The notes beneath the pieces were generated by a model. It saw only the letters and a list, made by a program, of their open reading frames with translations. It had not been told where the DNA came from and ran no database searches. This document shows positions 34,908 to 43,654 of a stretch of 64,000 bases of DNA, piece after piece (position 1 is the first letter of the stretch; each line of letters begins with the position of its first letter). Made by a program: the position numbers and the translations under genes. This DNA comes from Deltaproteobacteria bacterium. Lineage in GTDB: Bacteria > Myxococcota_A > UBA796 > UBA2385. The stretch covers positions 29,826-93,825 of the forward strand of contig JAGYJW010000027.1 of the NCBI GenBank assembly GCA_018401435.1, given 5' to 3'.

Positions 34908-36856
34908 GCACACCGGTTGGCCCGCGGGCCTATGACGCGCACAGCATCGCTGTTCTCACTGGGTTGGAGGCCGTGCGTCGACGCCCGGCCATGTATATCG
35001 GGTCCTCTGGGCCCGAAGGTGCGGACCACCTCGTCCTGGAGGTGGTGCAGAACGCGGTGGATGAGGCCCTGGCGGGCTTTGCCAGGCAGATCGCGGTGCG
35101 GGTGTCGGCCGATGGCACGGTGGAGGTCAGCGATGATGGTCGGGGCATCCCGGTAGATCCCCACCCCAGCACCGGTCGACCGGCCTGCGAGGTCGTGCTC
35201 ACCCTGCTGCATGCCGGCGGCAAATTCGATGGCGGCGCCTACCGCGACCCCGGCGGCTTGCACGGCGTGGGCCTGAGCTGCGTCAACGCCCTGTCATCGG
35301 CCCTGGAGGTCGAGATCTGCCGAGACGGCGCCCGCCATGTGCAGGCCTTCTCGCGGGGGGCGCCCCTGGGCGATCTGCGCCGCATGGAGCCCACCGATCG
35401 CCGGGGCACCACCGTGCGCTTCCTGCCCGACGCCCAGATCTTCGGGGATGCGGCCCCGGCCCGGCGGCCCGGCATGCGGGCCCACCTCCAGGCGCTGGCC
35501 TTCCTGGTGCCCGGCCTCGAAACACGCTTCGAAGATGCCGATGGCGCGCAGGTCTTTGTCGAATCGACCGGCGTGGCCGGCCTCGCGCGCTGGCTGATGG
35601 AGGACCGCGCGCCGGCCCACCCCGAGGCCATCACGCTGACAGGGGAGGCCGAGGGCCTGTCCTTCAACCTCGCCCTGCAGTGGACCTGGTCCTGGACCGA
35701 GTCCTTGCGCAGCTTCGTCAACGGCATCCCGACCCCCAAGGGCGGCACCCATGTCGATGCCTTGGAGGCCGCCCTCACCCGCGCCGTGCAGCGCGAGGGC
35801 CAGCGGCGGGGCCTGGTCGAGCCCGGCGAACACCTGGCGGGCTTCGACATCCGCGAGGGCCTCTGCGCCGCCTTGTCCTTGCGCATGGCCGACCCCGAAT
35901 TCGAGGGCCAGACCAAGGCCAGCCTGACCTCCCCCGAGGTGGGCGCGGTGCTGGCCGAGCTGCTGGAGAGCGGCCTGGCCGAGGCCTTTGCCGCCGCTCC
36001 CGAAGCCGCCGCCGCCATCGTGGGCCGCGCCGTCGAGGCCAGCCGAGCCCGCTCCGCCGCCCGTCGTGCGGGCGAGCGCGCCCGCTACCAGAAGGTGCAG
36101 GTGCGGCCCGATCCCGAGGTCTACCGCGAACAATTCGGCATTCGCTCTCGCAACTGGCACGCCTCGGCCCGCTGGCTCACCGACGGCGACCTGCTGGGCG
36201 CCCACGCCGACAGCTTCCAGATGCCCGAAGACGCCGTGCTGCTCGATGTCTGCTGCGGCAGCGGGGTGGTGGGCGCCTCCTTCCGGGGCAAGGCCGCCCG
36301 CATCGTCGGCCTCGATCTCACGCCCCAGATGGTCGATCTCGCCAAGACCCGCCTGGATGAGGTGGTGCTGGGCAATGTCTACGACATCCCCTTCCCCGAC
36401 CGCAGCTTCGACGCCGTCTGCAACCGCGAGGTGCTGCACCTCTTGCCCCATCCCGAGCGCCCCCTGGCCGAGGTCTTCCGGGTGCTCAAGCCCGGCGGCC
36501 AGCTGGTGGTGGGCCAGCTCGTGCCCTATGGGCCCATCGACGCCCCCTGGTTCTTCCGGGTGATCAAGAAGAAGCAGCCCCTGCTCTACAACCACCTGCT
36601 GGAGCAGGACCTGGCCCGCCTGCTGCAGGAGGCCGGCTTCGTGGACCTCAGCATGCGCGAGGTCCTGCAGTGGGAGGACATCGACACCTGGATCGACACC
36701 TGGGAGACGCCGGTGATGCACCGGCACCAGATCCGGGCGCTCTACCGGGACGCGCCAGCGGCCGTGCGGGCGGTGCATCCCTTCCGCATCTCCGCCAGCG
36801 GCGCCATCGAGGACTGCTGGCGCTGGGTGATTTTTTCGGCCTTCAAGCCGGCTTGA
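34904..36856 (+). CDS. GyrB/ParE-type ATPase-transducer fused to a methyltransferase
   Basis: A 650-residue uninterrupted frame. Residues 1 to about 395 match the ATPase and transducer of a type IIA topoisomerase B subunit: GLEAVRRRPAMYIGS, the ATP-site EVVQNAVDEA (Glu-xxx-Asn), DDGRGIP, GGLHGVGLSCVNALS, the KGGTHVDAL loop and the QTK loop in EFEGQTKASLTSPEV. All ATP-binding residues are intact. The TOPRIM domain that should follow (LPGKLADC-type) is absent. Instead a complete class I SAM methyltransferase runs from about residue 400, with LLDVCCGSGVVG (motif I), GLDLTPQMVDLAKT and FDAVCNREVLHLLPHP. It closely resembles the convergent gene next door. GTG 34904 overlaps the upstream stop. The biological reaction is unknown. 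Confidence 0.9.
   Translation: MSTPVGPRAYDAHSIAVLTGLEAVRRRPAMYIGSSGPEGADHLVLEVVQNAVDEALAGFARQIAVRVSADGTVEVSDDGRGIPVDPHPSTGRPACEVVLTLLHAGGKFDGGAYRDPGGLHGVGLSCVNALSSALEVEICRDGARHVQAFSRGAPLGDLRRMEPTDRRGTTVRFLPDAQIFGDAAPARRPGMRAHLQALAFLVPGLETRFEDADGAQVFVESTGVAGLARWLMEDRAPAHPEAITLTGEAEGLSFNLALQWTWSWTESLRSFVNGIPTPKGGTHVDALEAALTRAVQREGQRRGLVEPGEHLAGFDIREGLCAALSLRMADPEFEGQTKASLTSPEVGAVLAELLESGLAEAFAAAPEAAAAIVGRAVEASRARSAARRAGERARYQKVQVRPDPEVYREQFGIRSRNWHASARWLTDGDLLGAHADSFQMPEDAVLLDVCCGSGVVGASFRGKAARIVGLDLTPQMVDLAKTRLDEVVLGNVYDIPFPDRSFDAVCNREVLHLLPHPERPLAEVFRVLKPGGQLVVGQLVPYGPIDAPWFFRVIKKKQPLLYNHLLEQDLARLLQEAGFVDLSMREVLQWEDIDTWIDTWETPVMHRHQIRALYRDAPAAVRAVHPFRISASGAIEDCWRWVIFSAFKPA
36843..36856. repeat. 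14-base palindrome holding two convergent stop codons
   Basis: tcaagccggcttga reads identically on both strands and encodes Lys-Pro-Ala-stop at the end of both the GyrB-methyltransferase and the convergent methyltransferase. The two coding regions overlap by exactly these bases. Confidence 0.95.
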
Positions 36857-37592
36857 GGCCGCGGCTGATCTCGAAGCGCATCTGGTCGAGGATGCGGTCG
36901 TGGCCTACCCGGGCGGCGTGCAGGCGCAGGAATTCCGGCGACCCGCCCTCGTAGATGGCGCGGATGGCGGCCACCCGGCTGTCGGCGATGGCCCCGTTGT
37001 CGGCCCAGGCCTCCACGTCCTCCTCCGAGATGTGCACCTCGACGCAGACGGGGCTGTAGCCGGCTTTCTGGAGGAGTGCGCCCATCTCGCCCGCGACAAA
37101 GAAATTGCGGCGGGCCGGGTTCCGCAGCCGCAGCACCTCGAAGTATTCGGCGGCGTCGGCAGGGCCATAGGCGTGCAGATCGGCGGTCACCAGCCGTCCG
37201 CCGGGCTTGAGCACCCGCAGCAGCTCCGGCAGCACCCGGTCGAGGTCCATGAACTGCAGGCCCTGGCGGCAGACGATGGCGTCGAGGTGGTGGTCGGGAA
37301 GCGGCAGGGCGCTGGCGTCGGCCAGCAGGAAGCCGTCGAGGTGGGGCGCGGCCTGGGCGGCCATGGCCGGCGTGATGTCGGCGCCCAGCAGCCGCGCCAC
37401 GCGCCCATGGAAGCGGCGCGAGACCAGCCCCGTGCCGCAGGCAAGGTCGAGCACCGTGTCGGTGGGACCGACCCCGGCCAGGGCGAAGATGCGATCGAGC
37501 AGCGTGGCGTCGGTGCACCAACGGCTGGAGCGATCATAGCGTTCCGCGCGTGCGGTAAAGTGCTCCACAACGTCGGCGCCATCTCCATTCAT
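36843..37592 (-). CDS. Class I SAM-dependent methyltransferase
   Basis: A 249-residue UbiE/COQ5-like methyltransferase. It begins VVEHFTARAERYDRSSRWCTDATLL, then motif I VLDLACGTGLVSRRF, LLGADITPAMAAQA and the LPDHHLDAIVCRQGLQFMDLDRVLPELLRVLKPGGRL block. It matches the methyltransferase half of the convergent fusion along its full length, including the unusual end (LKPA). The two are therefore a duplicated, tail-to-tail pair. The ATG at 37592 gives the family N-terminus; the upstream frame has no further motif. The acceptor is unknown. The cobalamin radical SAM operon beside it suggests a shared methylation pathway. Confidence 0.88.
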   Translation of the reverse strand: MNGDGADVVEHFTARAERYDRSSRWCTDATLLDRIFALAGVGPTDTVLDLACGTGLVSRRFHGRVARLLGADITPAMAAQAAPHLDGFLLADASALPLPDHHLDAIVCRQGLQFMDLDRVLPELLRVLKPGGRLVTADLHAYGPADAAEYFEVLRLRNPARRNFFVAGEMGALLQKAGYSPVCVEVHISEEDVEAWADNGAIADSRVAAIRAIYEGGSPEFLRLHAARVGHDRILDQMRFEISRGLKPA

Positions 37593-37713
37593 CCTCGTTC
37601 TCCACTGCACGGGGCACTTCAGCGCAATAACCGGTTGCCCGGCTTGACCGTACCGGCGCGGTCTCCCCCCACCTTCCCACCTGGGATCCCCTTCCAGCAA
37701 TGGAGGCTGGCAA

Positions 37714-38621
37714 ATGGAAAATTCCCCGCCACGGTCTGGAGAAGAGCGTCGCCGCCACTACCGGGTCACCGAGAGCACACACCTCGCGGTGGGGGTGGAG
37801 GTCCAATGGCCCGACGGTCGGCGGGCGCCGGTGGAGCTGGTGGACGCGTCAGCGGCGGGGGTCCGCGTGCGCTGCGACAGCCACAGCCGGGATCAGCTCT
37901 CGGTGGGCGGACGGGTGACGGTGCACATGCGCTCCGAGCGCCTGGCCGAGGATCTCGCGATCGGTGGCAGCATCGTCAATTTGTGTTTTGGTGGCGCCCG
38001 CACGCTGGAGGTGGGCATTGGCTTTGTGGATTGGTCGAACGCCGACCGCGACCTGGACCTCCACTTCATCCGTCTCTTCAACGAGCGCCGCAGCTTCCGG
38101 GTGCCCCCCACCGACGAGGAGCAGGGCAGCTTGCGGGTGGTCTTGCGCAGCTCGGGCCCCAGCCCGCGCAGCAGCAGCGCCGTTCTGGCGGATCTCTCGG
38201 TGGATGGGGCGGGCATCTGGGTCGCCCACAGCGATGTTGGCATCGCCCTGGGCGACAACGCGGCCTTGCCCCAACATGCTGAGTTCAGTCACCAGTCCTG
38301 GCTGCAGTTTGGCCGGTCCGAGCGTGTGCGCCCGGGGGAGCCCGTGGACCTGGGCCTGCGCCTGCCCCGCAGCCGCGACGAGCACCGCCTGCGCTGCCGG
38401 CTCATCCACCTGGAGGCCGCGCCGGGCCAGAAGCACCGGCGGGGCCGGCCTGGCGCTGCCCGACGAGCGCAGCATGCCCCAGGGTGCAGCAGGCCATCCA
38501 GGCCTGGGTGGCCCAGCGCCAGCGCGAGATGCGCCAGGCCGAGGCCGCCGAGCGTGAGCGCCTGGCGGCCTTGGGCCAGCCTGGGGCCGCCACGGTGCAC
38601 GCCCTGGGCCGTCGCGGCTGA
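37714..38621 (+). CDS. Tandem PilZ-like protein with two frameshifts near the C-terminus
   Basis: From ATG 37714 the protein starts with an RRRHYRV motif, the PilZ RxxxR signature for cyclic di-GMP binding, followed by the beta barrel and VELVDASAAGVRVRC (the DxSxxG-type block). A second PilZ-like unit begins NERRSFRVPPTDEEQG with LADLSVDGAGIWV. Near 38450 and 38480 the frame slips twice, and the true end is read as QQAIQAWVAQRQREMRQAEAAE to the stop at 38619-38621. Total length is about 300 residues. It probably senses the cyclic di-GMP made by the nearby GGDEF protein and acts on an unidentified target. Confidence 0.7.
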
Positions 38622-38646
38622 GTCCCAGAACAGGCTAGACGGGGGC

Positions 38647-39450
38647 ATGGACCCGTTGGACCCAACCGACCCCTTGCCCCACGCATCCTTCTACGAGCGC
38701 GATGGGGACTGCTTTCTGCCCACGCCGCTCTGCCGGGGACCCTGGCGTTCCGACGCCCAGCATGGCGGCCCGCCAGCGGCTTGCTGGCCGCTGCCCCAGA
38801 AGAAGCGGGCGGCGGCTCTGGCATAATGGCGCCTTCGTGGCCCGGCTGGAGATTTCGGCTTGCTGCGCCCGGTGCCCCTGTCGCCCTGCGCCCGTGCTGG
38901 ACCCACCCCGGGGCGGGCGCACGGTGCAGCGCCAGCGGGCCTGGCTGGAGCAGGGCGGCGAGGTCGTTCTGGAGGCCGAGGCCCTGCGCATCCGCAGCCG
39001 CAGGCGCTCCTCCCCCTCCCCACGGCGCTCCCTGGCCCGACCCGGAGGGGTTGCCGCGCCTGCGATTCGGCTTCTTCCAGGACCCGGTCGCCTACCACCG
39101 GGCCATCGACCTGCGGCTTGTCTCTGGGATGTGGGGGGCCACGCCCATCGCCCTGTAAAATTCGCATCCGGGTGCCCCTGGTGGCGGGGCTGCCCACCTC
39201 GCCCCTGGCGGCCCTGGTCTGCCTGGCCGACGCCCAGAGCGGCATGGGCGTGCCCCTGGATCCCTTGACCCACAGCTTCGTGAACCCCGACCTGAATGTG
39301 CTGCTGGAGCGCGATCCCGAGCCGGGCTGGGTGGGCTTTGACATTCGCAGCGTGGCGGGCCCCCAAGGCTCGGGCCTGTCCCAGAGCGCCTTGCGGGACC
39401 ACCGAGGAGAGCTGGGGCGCAGCGCCCAGTGCCTGGTGGTAGCCCAGCGC
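38647..39450 (+). pseudogene. Acyl-CoA thioesterase-like gene, broken by frameshifts
   Basis: An N-terminal FYERDGDCFLPTPLCRGPW...QHGGPPAA block and a later FGFFQDPVAYHRAIDLRLVSGMW segment are typical of double-hotdog thioesterases of the TesB-like type, and the C-terminal block ends GRSAQCLVVAQR. These pieces lie in several frames, requiring about three to four single-base changes. Adding one T between 39450 and 39451 would close this gene with a stop and also close the convergent gene. The intact protein would be about 265 residues. Loss of function and assembly error cannot be separated from sequence, but the ordered motifs favour error. Confidence 0.5.
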
Positions 39451-39608
39451 AGGCCTGGCGCCGCTGTCGGCCCCAGCCCGCCAGCAGCAGGCCGCCGAAG
39501 AGGACCGTGGCCTGCCCGCCGCCACAGCCGCAGCCCGGATCGGTGCGACGGTGGACGAGGCCGCCGCCAGGGCCGGATCCTCGGGGTCGGCGCTGTCGGC
39601 AGGTACGC

Positions 39609-40610
39609 TCATCGCCGCCGCCGCTTCCATCCCCAGCACGCGGCTGGCGCTGCCATCGCCAGCGCCATCGCTGCCCCGCTGTCGGGCCGGTTGCTGTCGG
39701 GGACCGCGCCGGTGTCGGGAGGCGGTCGGTCGGGGCAGGCGGGCAGCTCGGTGTCGGCGCTGCAAGCCAGGCGCAGCACCCGCATGGGCACGCCCTCGGT
39801 GGTGCACAGCAGCCCGCCGTCGGGGTGCCAGGCCACGCTCTCGCCCTGGCCGCTGGGATCGATGGGAATGGGGGTCGGGGGCGTGTTCCAGTGGCCCTCT
39901 GGATCCGCGGGATCGGTCTGCCACTCCCAGGCCCCGCCATAGGTGCGCACCACCAGGCGGTGGCCGCCCGGTGACCAGTCCGCCCCGGTCACCAGGCCGT
40001 TGTCGCCCAGCCAGGCGCGATCCAGCTCGGTCACGAATTCGAGGGTCTGGGGCTCCAGGGCATCGTCCACCCGCTCGGGCAGCCGGTAGACCCGAGAGCC
40101 GCCGTCCCGGCTCTTGGTGAAGAGGTAGACCTGGCCCGAGCAGGGCTGCACCGCCAGGGCCTCGGCGTCCTGGCTGCCCTCGGGGTAGGTCAGGCGCCAG
40201 AAGGCGACCGTCTGGGCGGGTTCGCCGGCTGCGGGCTCTGCGACCACGTAGACGGCGATCTCGCTGCGGGACTCCCCATTATCGCCTATATCACCGATAT
40301 AGATGCAGGGGCCTGCGTCCAGGTCGAAGGGGCAGGGCCCGCCGGAGATGTCCTCCCAGTCGCGGAAGGCGGCCCCGACCACGTTGTGGGTCTCGACCAG
40401 GGTGCCGTCCTCTTGGAATGCGTAGAGCGCGGGCGTGCCGCCGGCGTCGTTGTGGGTGAACCAGGTGCCCGAGCGCCGGCGGGCGTAGCTCAGCCCGCTG
40501 CTCTCGTTGACCTGCACCGCCGGGCAGCTGCCCACATCCACGGACTCGCCCCAGCCGGTGCAGACGGGGGTGGCAGCGGCGGCCAGAGGGAGGGACAGCA
40601 GGGCGATCAT
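39609..40610 (-). CDS. Secreted beta-propeller-like protein, MYXO-CTERM-like tail in another frame
   Basis: A signal peptide (MIALLSLPLAAAA) and a mature protein of about 310 residues built from propeller-like strands (SSGLSYARRRSGTWFTHND, GHRLVVRTYGGAWEWQTD, QGESVAWHPDGGLLCTTEG). The main frame stops at 39609 after an Asp/Ser/Pro linker and an implausible Ala/Met then Trp/Arg end. In a neighbouring frame just downstream the sequence PGCGCGGGQATVLFGGLLLAG followed by Arg-rich residues matches a myxobacterial surface-sorting tail (Gly-Cys, hydrophobic helix, Arg cluster). A frameshift near 39560-39690 is therefore likely, and the real end near 39451. The ligand or enzyme role is unknown. Confidence 0.62.
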   Translation of the reverse strand: MIALLSLPLAAAATPVCTGWGESVDVGSCPAVQVNESSGLSYARRRSGTWFTHNDAGGTPALYAFQEDGTLVETHNVVGAAFRDWEDISGGPCPFDLDAGPCIYIGDIGDNGESRSEIAVYVVAEPAAGEPAQTVAFWRLTYPEGSQDAEALAVQPCSGQVYLFTKSRDGGSRVYRLPERVDDALEPQTLEFVTELDRAWLGDNGLVTGADWSPGGHRLVVRTYGGAWEWQTDPADPEGHWNTPPTPIPIDPSGQGESVAWHPDGGLLCTTEGVPMRVLRLACSADTELPACPDRPPPDTGAVPDSNRPDSGAAMALAMAAPAACWGWKRRRR

Positions 40611-40661
40611 CGCGTCAGTCTACTGTGGGTGCGACTGGGGCGCGCGGGGCAGGTCCGTCGC

Positions 40662-41651
40662 CTACTCGCAGCGCTCCAGGGGCTCGTTGCAGGTCTGGCC
40701 GTCGGGGCAGTCCTCGTCGCGGCGGCAAGGCGTGTAGCCGGCGATCTCAACCTGGGCGAGACGCGAGGATCGAAGCTCGAAATCCATGCAGCCGCCATCG
40801 TCGAGGTCGCTGTGGTCCACGGTGCGCCGCCGCAGCTCGCCAAAAGGAAAGCCGGTGAGGCCAAAGCCCACCAGCAGATCGATGACATCGCCAGGAACCT
40901 GGGCCTCGCCGTCGTCTTCAAAGGCGCAGACCAGCGAGGCCGGGGTGAGGCCGTGCTGATCGATGCGCAGGATCAGGCTGACCTCGGTGCGGGCGCCCGC
41001 GGGGGCGGCGTCCCAAGTGACCGTCAGGGTCTCGCCGGGCACCACCTGCCATTGGGCGCTGGGCATGTCCAGATCGACGGGCGCGACCCCATGCAAGCGG
41101 ACCGGCGACCAGGCCCCCTGCCCTGTCTGCAGGGTCACCAGGTCGCCAGCGGTCCAGGGCGGGTTGTCCAAGGAGGTGTCGAAGTAGGACCAGCCCGGGT
41201 TGACCGGCTGCATCGACACCGGGGCGCTGAGGCCGCTGATGGTCACGGTGCCCAGATCCCCGGCGGAGGGGTAGGTGACGCACTCGTTGTCCAGGCCGCA
41301 GGTCTCGCCTGATGCGCAGGGCGGGTCACAGAAGGGGTTCTCGCGGCGCCAGATGGTGCAGTCGCCCGAGCGCAGCAGCTCGGTCAGCACCGCGGTCGGC
41401 ACCACCCCATCGCTGACCTGCCCGCTGGCCGAGGCATGGTCCTCGTTGCTGTCCACCACGAAGCCGCCCTGGCGGATCTCCTGGGGACAGGACCCCAGCA
41501 GCTCCACGGTGGCGGGATCCTCGCCGTCGGACCCATCGGCCCCGTCGGCCCCGTCGGCGCCGCCGCTATCAGCCTTGGCCGACTCCTTGTCCCCACACGC
41601 CAGGCCCAAGGACAGCAGGGCCAGGCTGGCCCACCCACGTCTCGACATCAT
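40662..41651 (-). CDS. Lipoprotein with Cys-rich EGF-like motifs
   Basis: A 329-residue lipoprotein (lipobox LGLAC) with an Asp-Gly-rich tether (GGADGADGADGSDGED) after the lipid anchor. Two small Cys modules follow family patterns of myxobacterial surface proteins: FCDPPCASGETCGLDNEC in the middle and CRRDEDCPDGQTCNEPLERC at the very end. Between them is a beta-rich region. It is the third gene of a minus-strand operon. ATG 41651 is preceded by GGGGAG at 6 bases; GTG 41657 overlapping the upstream stop is the alternative. It is probably an outer-membrane or surface-exposed binding protein. Confidence 0.7.
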   Translation of the reverse strand: MMSRRGWASLALLSLGLACGDKESAKADSGGADGADGADGSDGEDPATVELLGSCPQEIRQGGFVVDSNEDHASASGQVSDGVVPTAVLTELLRSGDCTIWRRENPFCDPPCASGETCGLDNECVTYPSAGDLGTVTISGLSAPVSMQPVNPGWSYFDTSLDNPPWTAGDLVTLQTGQGAWSPVRLHGVAPVDLDMPSAQWQVVPGETLTVTWDAAPAGARTEVSLILRIDQHGLTPASLVCAFEDDGEAQVPGDVIDLLVGFGLTGFPFGELRRRTVDHSDLDDGGCMDFELRSSRLAQVEIAGYTPCRRDEDCPDGQTCNEPLERCE

Positions 41652-41653
41652 GC

Positions 41654-43654
41654 TCACTCCCCACCATTCCAGCCCGGATAGGGCCGCGCCTGCTTCATCT
41701 TCAGCTCGCCGAACTCGTCGATCTTGAACTCGGTGTCCATCGCGTAGAAGCCCCCCGCCGTTCCATAGGCCTCGTAGAAGTAGCGGTGAATGGCGTCGAG
41801 CGCGGTGCCCAGCTCATAGAGCTGGCTGGCCGACAGCACCGTCTCGCCGCTGGGGACGAGGTTGCTGTGGGCGATATAGACGATGGGTTGGCCGGGCATG
41901 CTGTAGTAGTAGAGGATCTGGTCGGTGGTGGTGCCGCGCTCGGGCAGGACCACCGACGCTTCGCCTTTCTGCACATTGATGTAGAAGGCGGGCTCCAGCC
42001 CCGACGTGTCGTAGACATTGCCGGTGATGGCGACCCCGTTGGCCTCTTCGTCGTCAAAGGTCGGGTTGATCAGCAGGGCCATGCCGACATCGGTGTGGGA
42101 GATGCCCCAGTATTCCCGCTCCTCCCAAGCCCGGGCCTTCCAGACCGAGGCCCAGACCTTGCGCAGGGCGTCCTCGATGTCGGCGCCGGTGGGGTCCCAC
42201 TCGCCCGATTCGCTGTCATAGAGCCCGGCACCGGTGAAATTGCCCAGGTCCTCGGCGTTGGTGGACGAGCGGAAGCGCATCTTGATGCCGTCAAAGTCGC
42301 GGTCGATGGTCTCCACCAGCAGGGCCGTCAGCTCGGGATCCACCGGGGCGTCGCGGATGGCGTCCTGCAGATCCTCCAGCATGGCCGCCCGCAGGCGGGG
42401 GTCCAGCCAGTCGGGGTGCACCGTCATGTCGGCATAGAGGTCCCAGAGCCCATTGTCGCGCATATGGGCGTCATACCAGGACAAGGGCAGGGCCATGCAG
42501 TCGTTGTGCGGCACCGCAGACCCGATGTGCACCAGGGCCGCCATATTGGTGGCCTTGCCGCCAAAGGCCGGGATGCGGGCGGACAGGGCCTCGCCCAGAG
42601 GCAGCTCCTGGTCCACCACATCCTCGCAGCGCCACAGGCCGGTGACCGAGGTGTCCATGGGCGTCACCTCCAGGGGGTCGGGGCGGTGGCCCTCCCACCA
42701 GGCGTCGGCCTCGGCCTCGGTGACCTCGCGGATCCGGTATTCCAGGGCCTCCACCGTCAGCTCCACCCACGAGCCTTCCAGGGCGCGCAGCTCGGCGTCG
42801 TCATAGGCGCCCTTGAGCGCCATGTTGGGGGTGCCGCGATTCTGCGCCAGCACGTTGATGTGGGCCAGCGGGGTCTGGAACTCCCCCGTGATGGTGCCCG
42901 CTACCACCGATATATCGTTTGGTATTTCGTCCAGAACCACGATCTCCCGGTAGTTGACGAAGTTCTCGACCTCGTCGGCCCGGTAGAAGCGCAGCTGCCC
43001 CATGGAGGTGCCCAGGTTGAGCGGCTGGTAGCGGATGCCCTCGAAGAGCTCTTCGGTGGTGATGACCTTGACGTCTTCGGGCAGGCCTTCGGCCACGGCC
43101 TCGATGGCCTCGCTGGTGGGGTGGAAGAACAGCTCCTTGCCCATCCACGCGTGGGCCTGGATCGACCGGTAGGCCGTCGTGATCAGGTCCACATTGGCCG
43201 TGTCATAAGGCGCGATCTCATAGACGAAGACGTCGGGCTCCTCGTAGTGGGTCACGGCCCCCAGGATGAAGCGACGGTCCGGCGAGTAGTATTCGGTGGC
43301 GTTGAAGCTGCCGAGATCGGTCACAAAGGGCAGGCCATTGCCACTCAGCAGCGCCGACGCAAAGTCGTAGTGGATGGGGTAGAGCTTGGAGTTGGTGAAG
43401 TAGAGCCGCTCTCCATCCACCCGGTCGATGATGGTCTTGCTGGAGCGGGCGCCCGGAATGGAGGCGTCCAGGGGTGCGGAGGCCAGCAGGGTGAAGTCGT
43501 CGGGGCAGCCCAGATCGAAGCCGAAGTCGGGCACCGGGTCGGGGGAGAGCAGGCACTCCCAGGCGGGCTCCTGGCTGTCTTGCTGGCTGGGCCCGGGGGG
43601 CTCGGCTGGCTTGCAGCCCCAAGCCAGGGCCAGACCGAGGGTTGCCGACCTCAC
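41654..43654 (-). CDS. Exported lipoprotein with PEP-synthase-like domains
   Basis: A 666-residue protein with a lipoprotein signal (LGLALAWGC). About residues 258-275 read GEFQTPLAHINVLAQNRGTP, the phosphohistidine swivelling domain of PEP-utilising enzymes, and about 455-475 read MRFRSSTNAEDLGNFTGAG, the ATP-grasp pyruvate/PEP-binding signature. The order is the reverse of PpsA/PPDK, where the ATP-grasp domain is N-terminal. A kinase-like enzyme outside the cytoplasm has no obvious ATP supply, so it may bind another ligand or act with a different donor. GTG 43654 overlaps the upstream stop as GTGA. The catalytic His and the Arg-Ser-Ser-Thr block are intact. Confidence 0.78.
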   Translation of the reverse strand: MRSATLGLALAWGCKPAEPPGPSQQDSQEPAWECLLSPDPVPDFGFDLGCPDDFTLLASAPLDASIPGARSSKTIIDRVDGERLYFTNSKLYPIHYDFASALLSGNGLPFVTDLGSFNATEYYSPDRRFILGAVTHYEEPDVFVYEIAPYDTANVDLITTAYRSIQAHAWMGKELFFHPTSEAIEAVAEGLPEDVKVITTEELFEGIRYQPLNLGTSMGQLRFYRADEVENFVNYREIVVLDEIPNDISVVAGTITGEFQTPLAHINVLAQNRGTPNMALKGAYDDAELRALEGSWVELTVEALEYRIREVTEAEADAWWEGHRPDPLEVTPMDTSVTGLWRCEDVVDQELPLGEALSARIPAFGGKATNMAALVHIGSAVPHNDCMALPLSWYDAHMRDNGLWDLYADMTVHPDWLDPRLRAAMLEDLQDAIRDAPVDPELTALLVETIDRDFDGIKMRFRSSTNAEDLGNFTGAGLYDSESGEWDPTGADIEDALRKVWASVWKARAWEEREYWGISHTDVGMALLINPTFDDEEANGVAITGNVYDTSGLEPAFYINVQKGEASVVLPERGTTTDQILYYYSMPGQPIVYIAHSNLVPSGETVLSASQLYELGTALDAIHRYFYEAYGTAGGFYAMDTEFKIDEFGELKMKQARPYPGWNGGE

